A DNA stretch of 10,206 bases, taken from the NCBI GenBank assembly GCA_023253905.1, contig JALREG010000110.1, forward strand, positions 1 through 10,206, given 5' to 3'. The notes under the pieces were generated by a model that saw nothing but the letters and a program-made list of their open reading frames with translations, ran no database searches and was not told where the DNA came from. Both the position numbers and the translations under genes were made by a program. Below, piece by piece: positions 1 to 6,785 of the stretch; positions within the stretch are counted from its first letter, which is position 1, and every line of letters begins with the position of its first letter. Source of the DNA: Burkholderiaceae bacterium. GTDB lineage: Bacteria; Pseudomonadota; Gammaproteobacteria; Burkholderiales; Burkholderiaceae.

Positions 1-809
1 GTAGTCCCGTTATGCGATCCCGCCTGACACCAGTGCGCAAGGCGGGGCAATGCACGCACGGCATTGGCCGCCGTCAGGCGGGCAATCTCGTCGCCACCGC
101 AGTCCCGCAGTCCCGCAAGCGTGTCAGCGATACGGACGATCTCGGCCGGGGCGTTTCGCCCCGGATGCAGCCAGGCGGGCGCAATATCGGGCGAATCGGT
201 TTCAAGCACCAGCGCCTCAGCGGGAAGTTCACGCGCCAGCCGACGGATGCGAAGCGCGCGTTCAAAGGTCATCGCCCCACCAAATCCGAGTACACATCCC
301 TGCTGCAGAAACGCGGCGGCCTGCTGCGGGCTGCCATTGAACGCATGGGCGATGCCGCGTGTCACACCGGCCTGCCTGAGATGCTTCAACACCTGGTCCT
401 GAGCCTGTCGGACATGCAGGATAACCGGCAGGTCAAACTCTCGCGCGAGCTTCAACTGCGCCGCGAGAAATCGGGATTGCCGGGCCCGGTCGAGTCCAGG
501 AACAAAGTGATCGAGACCAATCTCACCGACCGCCACCAGCGCGGGATCATCGTGATGCGCCAATAAGGCTGCGCGCAAATGCTCGAGATCGCCGTCATGC
601 GCCCGATCGACCAACATCGGGTGAATACCCAGGGCATACACCAGACCAACATGCGCGCGGCAGAGCGCACGCAAAGGCTCGAAGGCGGCCACCTCCACCG
701 CGGGCATCACGATCACACCGACGCCTGCGGCTTGCGCTTGCCGGATCACCGCCTCACGGTCAACGGCGAATTCGGCTGCATCGAGATGACAGTGCGTGTC
801 GATGAGCAT
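1..809 (-). CDS. TatD-family metal-dependent hydrolase, YjjV-like (3' end cut by window)
   Basis: Probable cytoplasmic metal-dependent DNase/hydrolase with the TatD TIM-barrel fold. The ATG at 809-807 begins MLIDTHCHLDAAEF, and the frame stays open to the left edge for about 269 codons. E. coli TatD and YjjV are about 260 residues, so only a few C-terminal codons should be missing. All expected metal ligands are visible: H6 and H8 in the THCHLD motif, E96 in VGEIGLD, H132 in VILHVRQAQ, H155 in AHAFNGS and D205 in LETDSPD. The GIHPMLVD stretch, the HAFNGS loop and the GRN-P segment after ETDSPD resemble YjjV more than canonical TatD. The gene starts 10 bases after the lolD stop, so it is probably cotranscribed and translationally coupled; no strong Shine-Dalgarno sequence is seen. 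Its natural substrate is uncertain: family members act on DNA 3' ends, but YjjV-type roles are poorly defined. I am confident of the family and less so of the subgroup. Confidence 0.93.
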   Translation of the reverse strand, partial: MLIDTHCHLDAAEFAVDREAVIRQAQAAGVGVIVMPAVEVAAFEPLRALCRAHVGLVYALGIHPMLVDRAHDGDLEHLRAALLAHHDDPALVAVGEIGLDHFVPGLDRARQSRFLAAQLKLAREFDLPVILHVRQAQDQVLKHLRQAGVTRGIAHAFNGSPQQAAAFLQQGCVLGFGGAMTFERALRIRRLARELPAEALVLETDSPDIAPAWLHPGRNAPAEIVRIADTLAGLRDCGGDEIARLTAANAVRALPRLAHWCQAGSHNGT

Positions 810-819
810 GCGCAGCCGC

Positions 820-1503
820 TCAGTTTCTTGCGACCAGCCGCCCATCGCTCAGGGCGAGCACCCGGTCGGCCCGCGCCGCGAGTTCCTCATCATGCGTGAC
901 GATCACGAAGGCAGTGCCAAGCTCCTGCCGAAGCTCGCCGATCAGATCAAACATCCGGCGAGCGGTGCTGCGATCAAGATTACCGGTCGGCTCATCGGCA
1001 AGCACACACGAAGGGGCGGTGACCAGTGCGCGGGCAAGCGCGACCCGCTGCCGCTCGCCCCCGGAAAGCTGACCCGGCCGATGTGCCAGACGCTCGACGA
1101 GCCCAACCCGCGCAAGCATCGTGCGGGCGGCCTCTTCGGCGTGATGCACCGCCATGCGCCTCACCCTGAGCGGCATCGCCACATTCTCGAGCGCGCTAAA
1201 TTCAGGTAACAGGTGATGGAACTGGTAAACAAAGCCCAGCATACGATTGCGCAGCGCGCCCAACGCCGATGCGGAAAGCGGTGCGATGGCGACACCGCCC
1301 CAATGCACGACACCTTCGTCGGGCGTATCCAGGCCGCCAAGCAGATGAAGCAAGGTGCTCTTGCCGCTCCCTGATGCACCCACGATCGCGATCTGCTCAC
1401 CCGCCCGCACCGAGAGATCTACAGCGCTCAGAACCTTCAAGGTACCGCTACCGCTTGAGTAGGAGCGACCCACCGCCGTGCAGTCGAGTACCGGGTGCGT
1501 CAT
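820..1503 (-). CDS. lolD: LolD, ATPase of the lipoprotein-releasing ABC transporter
   Basis: ATP-binding subunit of LolCDE. It powers release of outer-membrane lipoproteins from the inner membrane to the periplasmic carrier LolA and sits on the cytoplasmic face. The 227-residue product shows a complete ABC ATPase: Walker [10 protein letters not shown] (42-50), Q-loop Q94, signature [10 protein letters not shown] (146-155), Walker B VLADE (167-171) and H-loop H204. The segment [20 protein letters not shown] (93-112) is the diagnostic LolD motif that contacts the permease and separates LolD from other MacB-like ATPases. I chose the ATG at 1503, giving [15 protein letters not shown], because it matches the usual LolD N-terminus. 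An upstream in-frame ATG at 1536 would add 11 residues and overlap the permease gene by 20 bases. The gap to the permease stop is 13 bases, with no clear Shine-Dalgarno sequence, so coupling to lolC translation is likely. Confidence 0.96.
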   Translation of the reverse strand: MTHPVLDCTAVGRSYSSGSGTLKVLSAVDLSVRAGEQIAIVGASGSGKSTLLHLLGGLDTPDEGVVHWGGVAIAPLSASALGALRNRMLGFVYQFHHLLPEFSALENVAMPLRVRRMAVHHAEEAARTMLARVGLVERLAHRPGQLSGGERQRVALARALVTAPSCVLADEPTGNLDRSTARRMFDLIGELRQELGTAFVIVTHDEELAARADRVLALSDGRLVARN

Positions 1504-1516
1504 GGTGGGCGTGTGC

Positions 1517-2812
1517 CTACTCGTAGCGCAGCGCATCAGCGGGCTTGACGGCTGCGGCGCGAAGACTGGGATAAATGGTCGCGATCAGCGCCATGGCGCA
1601 TGACGTGAGACCGATGGTGAGCACATCGGCCGCGTGCAGGTCACTGGGCAGGTAGTCAATAAAGTAGACCCCCTTGGGCAGCACCTGCAGGGCAAACCAC
1701 CGTTCGAGGGCAGACATCACGGGCCCGACGTTAAGCGCGAGCAGCGTTCCCAGAGACAGCCCGAGGAACGTACCCAGCAAACCGACGGTGGAGCCCTGGA
1801 TCATGAATATGCGCATGATCGCCCCGGGCGTTGCGCCAAGCGTTCGCAAAATCGCAATATCTGCCTGCTTGTCGGTCACCGTCATCACAAGCATGGACAC
1901 CAGATTGAAGGCTGCCACCGCGATGATGAGCGTGAGGATCACAAACATCATGCGCTTCTCGATCTGCACCGCCGCAAACCAGTTGCGGTTTTCCGAGGAC
2001 CAATCCCGAACCAACAGGTCGGCCGGTAATGCGCGCGCCAGATCACGCGCCACAGCGGGCGCCCCCATCATGTCGCGGGTCATGAGCCGAACGCCACTGA
2101 CCCCCTCAACCCGAAACAATCGGGCCGCGTCTTCGTGATGCATCAACACCAGGCTGCTGTCGTACTCGTAGTGCCCCGAATCGAAAATCGCAGCAACGGT
2201 GAACTGGCGAAGCCGTGGCATCACGCCCGCGGGCGTGGCGGTGCCCTGGGGCGCGATCAGGGTGATGCGATCGCCCAGCGCAATGAGCCACTGAGACGCC
2301 AGTTCACGCCCCACCGCGATGTTGAACTGACCGCTTTCGAGCTGGCCGAGCGAGCCGCGACTCATCCGCGCTGCAAACTCGGCCACGCGCGCCTCGAGCG
2401 CAGGGTCGATCCCGCGAACCATGACACCGCGCATCGCGCCGTCGCGGGACAGCATCGCCTGCCCCGCCACGAAGGGTGCCCCGTCGACGACCTGCGGATG
2501 CTTGCGCGCCTCGGCAAGGACAGGGCGCCAGTCCAGTATCGGGGCGCGCCCCGCAAGGATTTCGATGTGAGAGAGCACCCCCAGCATCCGGTCACGGACT
2601 TCCTTCTGAAAGCCGTTCATGACCGACAGCACGGTAATCAGCGCCGCCACCCCTAACGCGATGCCAGCGACCGATAACGCGGAAATGAACGATATGAATC
2701 CGTTGCGCCGGCCGGAGCGACGTCCGGCGCGCGTGTAGCGAAGACCAATCGAGAGTTCAAAGGGGACTTGCATCGGCGCGGGGGAGTTTGCCATAGAATC
2801 GTCAGGTGGCAT
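1517..2812 (-). CDS. lolC: LolC/LolE-family lipoprotein-releasing ABC permease (possibly LolF-like)
   Basis: Transmembrane subunit of the lipoprotein-releasing ABC transporter, with FtsX/MacB-type topology. In 431-residue numbering, TM1 is about 39-64, a large periplasmic domain spans about 68-285, and TM2, TM3 and TM4 are near 288-311, 338-362 and 394-415. A coupling-helix region ([19 protein letters not shown], 318-336) should touch LolD. The protein ends in the family-typical ADALRYE. A periplasmic [12 protein letters not shown] stretch (193-204) resembles the LolC Hook that docks LolA. Three starts are possible: ATG 2812, ATG 2794 and ATG 2773. The last gives [16 protein letters not shown], closest to the E. 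coli LolC N-terminus, while 2812 would overlap the start of the divergent RpfE-type gene by 7 bases. No start has a good Shine-Dalgarno sequence. Only one LolC/E gene is seen beside lolD, unlike E. coli lolC-lolD-lolE, so the symbol could equally be lolE or lolF. Confidence 0.93.
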   Translation of the reverse strand: MPPDDSMANSPAPMQVPFELSIGLRYTRAGRRSGRRNGFISFISALSVAGIALGVAALITVLSVMNGFQKEVRDRMLGVLSHIEILAGRAPILDWRPVLAEARKHPQVVDGAPFVAGQAMLSRDGAMRGVMVRGIDPALEARVAEFAARMSRGSLGQLESGQFNIAVGRELASQWLIALGDRITLIAPQGTATPAGVMPRLRQFTVAAIFDSGHYEYDSSLVLMHHEDAARLFRVEGVSGVRLMTRDMMGAPAVARDLARALPADLLVRDWSSENRNWFAAVQIEKRMMFVILTLIIAVAAFNLVSMLVMTVTDKQADIAILRTLGATPGAIMRIFMIQGSTVGLLGTFLGLSLGTLLALNVGPVMSALERWFALQVLPKGVYFIDYLPSDLHAADVLTIGLTSCAMALIATIYPSLRAAAVKPADALRYE

Positions 2813-2840
2813 TGACCGTCCTCTGCGCCGGTGCGCTCAA
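2768..2840. promoter_or_regulatory. Divergent start region of lolC and the RpfE-type gene, with weak candidate promoters
   Basis: The two divergent genes have no intergenic spacer, so any promoter must lie inside coding sequence. On the minus strand, TTGAGC (2840-2835) is followed after 18 bases by GTCAAT (2816-2811). This would place a transcript start near 2804, only about ten bases before the lolC ATG at 2794. On the plus strand, TTGCAT (2768-2773) is followed after a long 20-base spacer by TAGAAT (2794-2799), which would place a start close to the GTG at 2806. Both matches are weak and were found by eye. The arrangement is a direct observation; the promoter calls are speculative. Confidence 0.22.
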
Positions 2841-3909
2841 CTCGTTTGCGCCGGCATCGTTCCCTTCCCCGGCCGACCCCGGCCGCGCGGCGGGTTCATT
2901 CGCCGCGCGTCTGCCTCCGGCACCGGCCGCCATGCGATTTATCGCGCGGGCTGGTAACCCTTCCCTATTTCGCGCGCCCATCGCCGACGGCGAGGCGCTC
3001 CCGATGGAGTCGGGAGAAGAGGCATGGCTTCGCGAGCGACTTTCGATCCCCCGGCCCGATACGCCTGCGGCCGCCGCCGGCCGGATGGCGGGTGCTCGGG
3101 CCGGCAGCTTGATCCTCAGGCCCGTGCATTTGCACGCGGGGCTTGACCATCTTGTGCTTGACCCTCCCACACACCTTGGACTGAGCGATGCGCATGCTCG
3201 GGCGCTGTTCAGCGCGGCAGCTGATTGGCTGGCGGCCGAGCCGATCACGCTTCGGTATCTGTCGCCGCAGTTGTGGGAAGTTACCGAAGCCCAACCGGAG
3301 CGCACCGGCTTCGGGAATTTGAGCGGTGCATCGTCCGCGCGCGCAAGCGGGCGCAATATCGACCTTTGGCTGCCGCGCGGCCCCAGCGCCCGGGCCTGGC
3401 GCCGATTGATGAACGAGGTGCAAATGCTCTGGCACACGCACCCGGTCAATGCCGAGCGCGAGGCCGCCGGACTCAAGCCGGTCAACGCGCTCTGGTTTGA
3501 AGGCGTGGCACCGGGTGGATTGCCGCATGCATTTGATGTTGTGGCCAGCACAGACCCGGTTCTGATCGGGCTCGCACACGCGAGCGCGGCGACATGCCTG
3601 CGCAGCGTGGTTGACTCCGTGCCGGCATCATTCGCGCCCGGTCAGAACGCATTGCTTGATGTGCCGTTCTGGCGGGAGGCTGCCGCCACAGGATCCGATC
3701 ACGCATGGGAGGAGGGTTGGCGTCAATTCGACCAGTGGTTTTCGAACATCATTGATCAGTATGGCGCGAGGTGGTGGCATGGTGCCGAACTGGTGCTCAC
3801 CGGTGAAGCGTCGGCGCATGTCCTCGCTCTTCCCCGCCTCCCAGCCTGGCGTGTCTGGCGACGTAGAGCGCCAACAAGCTGGTTTGTAGAGCAAGCCCAG
3901 CCCGCTTAA
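2806..3909 (+). CDS. RpfE-type conserved protein of unknown function
   Basis: A soluble-looking 367-residue protein with no signal peptide or membrane segments. I recognise it as the family annotated as 'RpfE-type regulatory protein', which some databases link loosely to phosphoglycerate mutases. The recognisable core is MNEVQMLWHTHPVN (202-215) followed by a glycine and PVNALWFEG (225-233). Its biochemical role is not known to me; rpfE was named from the Xanthomonas pathogenicity-factor region. I chose the GTG at 2806 because residues 2-10 (ALTVLCAGA) and the LPPAPAAMRFIARAG stretch (about 36-50) look like the usual family N-terminus. The first convenient ATG, at 2932, would cut that away and leave 325 residues. 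No Shine-Dalgarno sequence precedes the GTG, which lies within 13 bases of the likely divergent lolC start. The stop is 12 bases before recJ, so an operon with recJ is likely. The family call is fairly secure and the function open. Confidence 0.8.
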   Translation: MALTVLCAGALNSFAPASFPSPADPGRAAGSFAARLPPAPAAMRFIARAGNPSLFRAPIADGEALPMESGEEAWLRERLSIPRPDTPAAAAGRMAGARAGSLILRPVHLHAGLDHLVLDPPTHLGLSDAHARALFSAAADWLAAEPITLRYLSPQLWEVTEAQPERTGFGNLSGASSARASGRNIDLWLPRGPSARAWRRLMNEVQMLWHTHPVNAEREAAGLKPVNALWFEGVAPGGLPHAFDVVASTDPVLIGLAHASAATCLRSVVDSVPASFAPGQNALLDVPFWREAAATGSDHAWEEGWRQFDQWFSNIIDQYGARWWHGAELVLTGEASAHVLALPRLPAWRVWRRRAPTSWFVEQAQPA

Positions 3910-3921
3910 GGCCATCGCCTC

Positions 3922-5625
3922 ATGAAACACCGCGAGGTCCCCCCCCGCGACCTGGCCGCGCTGACCGCCCAGGGCATGCCGCCGCTTCTGGCACGGGTTT
4001 ATGCCGCCCGAGGCGTGCGGGATATATCGATGCTGGGGGAGACGCTTGACGGCATGCTGCCTCCTGCTTCTCTGAAGGGTATCGGCGAGGCAGTCAGCCT
4101 GCTCAGCCAGGCCATTGCCGCCCATCAGCCGATCCTGATCATTGCCGACTACGACTGCGACGGCGCCACCGCCTGCGCCGTCGCCGTACGCGGACTGAAA
4201 ATGATGGGCGCCCGGGTTGACTATCTGGTGCCAAATCGCCTGGTGCATGGCTATGGCCTCACGCCGCCCATTGTCGAGCTCGCACTCCAACACCCGCGAC
4301 TCGGTCGCCCTGCCCTGCTCGTCACCGTGGACAACGGTATCGCCAGTCACGAGGGCATTCAGGCCGCCAATGACGCGGGGCTTCAGGTGCTGGTGACCGA
4401 CCATCATCTGCCGGCCGACACGCTGCCGAACGCTGCCGCGATCGTCAACCCGAATCAACCGGGATGCCCGTTCCCGAGTAAGCATCTGGCGGGCGTCGGG
4501 GTGATGTTTTATGTGCTTGCGGCGTTGCGCGCGCACTATCGGGCGCGTGCGCCCCAGTCTGCCGAAGCCCAGGCACCGCTTCAGACCCTGCTGGACCTGG
4601 TGGCCCTGGGCAGCATCGCCGACGTTGTTCGACTCGACGAAAACAACCGCCGTCTGGTGCATGCGGGCCTGCGCCGGATTCGCGCTGGTCAGGCCTGCCC
4701 GGGCATCAATGCCTTGTTTGCACAGGCCGGGCGTGACCCCCGTTCAGCGGCGAGCAGCGACCTCGGTTTTGTAGTCGGTCCGCGGATCAATGCGGCGGGC
4801 CGCCTCGCCGATATCTCGCTCGGCATTGCCTGCCTTCTCACTGACGATCCAGACGAGGCCGCGCGGCGAGCTCAGGCGCTCGACGCCATCAATCGCGATC
4901 GCCGCGAGCTTGAGCACACCATGCGCGAACAGGCGATCGCAAGCGTCGGCGCACCCGCAGATCATGCCTGCAGCATCGTGGTTCATGACCCGAGCTGGCA
5001 CGAAGGTGTGATCGGGCTCGTGGCGGGACAACTCAAAAACCGCTTCGGGCGACCAGCATTCGCATTTGCCCCCACTGCGGACCGATCGGGCTGGCGCGGC
5101 TCAGGTCGGTCGGTTCCCGGCATTCACCTGCGTGATGCGCTCGATCTGGTGAGTAAGCGTGTGCCCCATCTGATCAGCCGCTTCGGCGGGCATGCGATGG
5201 CCGCTGGGCTGAGTCTGTCAGGCGACTCGGTCGACGCGTTCGCACAGGCCCTTGAGCAAGTGCTTCTCGACACCGCCGACCCCGAGTGCCTGCAGCCGGA
5301 ACTGGTTGCTGACGGCGAGCTTGACCCGGGCGAGGCGAATCTTGAGATCGCCGAGGCGCTTGGCCGACAGGTCTGGGGCCAAGGCTTTCCGGAGCCGGTA
5401 TTTGCCTGCCGCTTCCGCGTGCTGGGCCAGCGAATTGTAGGCGAGCGCCATCTCAAGCTGGAACTGATGGCGGGCCGTCGCCGCTTCGATGGGATTGCTT
5501 TCGGCCGCGACCAGCCCCTGCCTGCCGAACCGCTCCTCGCCTATCGCCTGTCGGTCAACGAGTACCGCGGCATGCGGTCGCTTCAGCTGGTCATCGAGGC
5601 TTGCGAGGGAGAGGCCGGGCTATAA
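3922..5625 (+). CDS. recJ: RecJ, single-stranded-DNA-specific 5'-3' exonuclease
   Basis: Cytoplasmic exonuclease that degrades single-stranded DNA 5' to 3' in RecF-pathway recombination, mismatch repair and base-excision repair. The 567-residue product matches normal RecJ length. Catalytic DHH-superfamily motifs are intact: ADYDCDG (D76, D78, D80), TDHH (160-162), LGSIADVV with D234, and GPRINAAGRL. The DHHA1 part follows, with HEGVIGLVAGQL, the GRSVPGIHL segment and FGGHAMAAG (421-429). A C-terminal OB-fold-like region occupies roughly 450-560. The ATG at 3922 is preceded by TAAGG (3907-3911), which overlaps the stop codon of the RpfE-type gene and sits about 10 bases from the start, suggesting translational coupling. 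The last codons (CTA TAA) create a TATAAT hexamer that may serve prfB. I see nothing missing or broken. Confidence 0.97.
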   Translation: MKHREVPPRDLAALTAQGMPPLLARVYAARGVRDISMLGETLDGMLPPASLKGIGEAVSLLSQAIAAHQPILIIADYDCDGATACAVAVRGLKMMGARVDYLVPNRLVHGYGLTPPIVELALQHPRLGRPALLVTVDNGIASHEGIQAANDAGLQVLVTDHHLPADTLPNAAAIVNPNQPGCPFPSKHLAGVGVMFYVLAALRAHYRARAPQSAEAQAPLQTLLDLVALGSIADVVRLDENNRRLVHAGLRRIRAGQACPGINALFAQAGRDPRSAASSDLGFVVGPRINAAGRLADISLGIACLLTDDPDEAARRAQALDAINRDRRELEHTMREQAIASVGAPADHACSIVVHDPSWHEGVIGLVAGQLKNRFGRPAFAFAPTADRSGWRGSGRSVPGIHLRDALDLVSKRVPHLISRFGGHAMAAGLSLSGDSVDAFAQALEQVLLDTADPECLQPELVADGELDPGEANLEIAEALGRQVWGQGFPEPVFACRFRVLGQRIVGERHLKLELMAGRRRFDGIAFGRDQPLPAEPLLAYRLSVNEYRGMRSLQLVIEACEGEAGL

Positions 5626-5626
5626 T
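5601..5626 (+). promoter_or_regulatory. Candidate prfB promoter overlapping the recJ stop codon
   Basis: A perfect TATAAT (5621-5626) spans the last leucine codon and stop of recJ, 32 bases before the prfB ATG. The best upstream partner is TTGCGA (5601-5606), but the spacer is only 14 bases, shorter than the preferred 16-18. If used, transcription would start near 5633 and leave a leader of about 25 bases. Exact -10 matches are rare in GC-rich DNA, so it is worth noting, but the poor -35 spacing keeps confidence low. Confidence 0.35.
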
Positions 5627-5657
5627 CTTGGGTTACCCTCAAACGGCAGGCCCCACT

Positions 5658-6762
5658 ATGGAAGCTGAGCGCCTCAATCAGCTCGAATCACTCCTCTCCG
5701 ACCTCGCGCGTCGGGTGCAAGACCTTCGGGGGTATCTTTGACTTCGATGTCAAACGCTCCCGCCTCGAAGAAATCAACCGACAGCTAGAAGCCCCCGACG
5801 TCTGGAACGACGCTCAAAAGGCACAGGATCTCGGTCGGGAGAAAAAACAGTTAGACCAGGTCGTTGAGCGAATCCAGTCGATCGACGCGGGCCTGGCTGA
5901 TGCGCGCGAACTCACCGACATTGCCCGCTCCGAGAACGACGACGACACGCTGATTGCTGTCGAGTCCGACACTGCGGGCCTTCGCAAGCAGGTTGAACTG
6001 CTCGAGTTTCGGCGCATGTTTTCCAACCCGGCCGACCCCAGCAATTGCTTTCTGGAAATTCAGTCTGGCGCTGGCGGTACCGAGGCGCAAGACTGGGCAC
6101 AAATGCTGCTGCGCCAGTACCTTCGTTATTGCGAGCGCAAGGGCTTAAAGGCCGAGCTGCTGGAGGAATCGCCGGGCGATGTGGCCGGCATCAAGGGCGC
6201 CACCCTCAAGGTGGAGGGTGAATACTCCTACGGCTTTCTGCGCACCGAAACCGGTATTCACCGTCTGGTTCGCAAATCGCCCTTCGATTCAAGCGGCGGG
6301 CGGCACACCTCCTTCGCCTCGGTCTATGTCTATCCTGAAGTGGATGATTCCATCCAGATCGACATCAACCCGGCGGACCTCCGGATTGACGTGTTCCGCG
6401 CCTCGGGCGCGGGCGGTCAGCACGTGAACAAGACCGAATCAGCCGTTCGGATCACCCACCATCCAAGCGGCATCGTGGTGCAGTGCCAAAACGACCGCTC
6501 ACAGCATCGTAACCGCGACGAAGCGATGAAAATGCTGCGAGCGCGGCTTTTTGAACTGGAAATGCGCAAGCGCCGCGCCGAGCAGGACAAAGTCGAGGCC
6601 TCAAAAACCGATATCGGCTGGGGCCACCAGATTCGTTCCTATGTGCTCGATCAGTCGCGCATCAAAGACCTGCGCACCAACGTCGAAATCAGCAACACCC
6701 GTTCCGTCCTCGATGGCGATCTCGACGAATTCATTGCAGCCAGCCTGAAGCAGGGTGTCTGA
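5658..6762 (+). CDS. prfB: Peptide chain release factor 2 (RF2), expressed by programmed +1 frameshift
   Basis: RF2 reads UGA and UAA stop codons in the ribosomal A site and triggers peptide release. Translation begins at ATG 5658, after GGCAGG (5645-5650, 7 bases upstream), with [16 protein letters not shown], and meets an in-frame TGA at 5739-5741 after 27 codons. A +1 shift there skips T5739 and continues at GAC 5740 ([13 protein letters not shown]) for 340 more residues, giving 367 in total (E. coli RF2 has 365). The codon-recognition tripeptide S207-P208-F209 identifies RF2 rather than RF1. The catalytic G252-G253-Q254 lies in [18 protein letters not shown]. The alanine in RASGAGGQ corresponds to the residue that is threonine in E. 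coli K-12, so this is the usual, more active form. lysS follows 23 bases downstream, a common bacterial pairing. The internal ATG at 6016 is not a credible start, because the coding region upstream matches RF2 domain 1. Confidence 0.97.
5724..5742 (+). promoter_or_regulatory. Autoregulatory +1 frameshift site of prfB
   Basis: The 0-frame reads CTT CGG GGG TAT CTT TGA C. It has all the known elements: a Shine-Dalgarno-like GGGGGT (5728-5733) just upstream, the slippery CTT codon (5736-5738) and a TGA followed by C, a poor termination context. When RF2 is scarce, termination at this UGA is slow and the ribosome slips from CUU to UUU, entering the +1 frame. RF2 therefore controls its own synthesis. 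The site matches the E. coli one closely in sequence and spacing, and the peptide on both sides (LRGYL, then DFD) matches RF2. Confidence 0.97.
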
Positions 6763-6785
6763 CCTGACTGAACGCGGAGACGCAC

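Noticed and set aside
12..566. A plus-strand 184-codon frame at the left edge.
   Set aside because: It is a shadow of the TatD-family gene on the minus strand, whose metal-ligand motifs are all present in order.
2802..3551. A minus-strand frame of 249 codons opposite the RpfE-type gene, which could look like an extension of the lolC unit.
   Set aside because: The translation is Ala/Ser/Arg-rich without family motifs and opposes the conserved MNEVQMLWHTHPVN region of the RpfE-type protein. It also overlaps the lolC start.
3628..4662. A 344-codon open frame antisense to the end of the RpfE-type gene and the start of recJ.
   Set aside because: It lies opposite two well-supported genes and its Arg/His/Gln/Gly-rich translation has no recognisable domain. 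Long antisense frames are expected in GC-rich coding DNA.
5630..5638. GGGTTACCC, a short inverted repeat upstream of prfB, as an operator.
   Set aside because: Three-base arms are too short to support a protein-binding site or a hairpin.
5658..5741. The TGA at 5739 as a disabling frameshift or sequencing error making prfB a pseudogene.
   Set aside because: The stop lies exactly in the conserved RF2 frameshift context and the downstream frame is intact for 340 residues.
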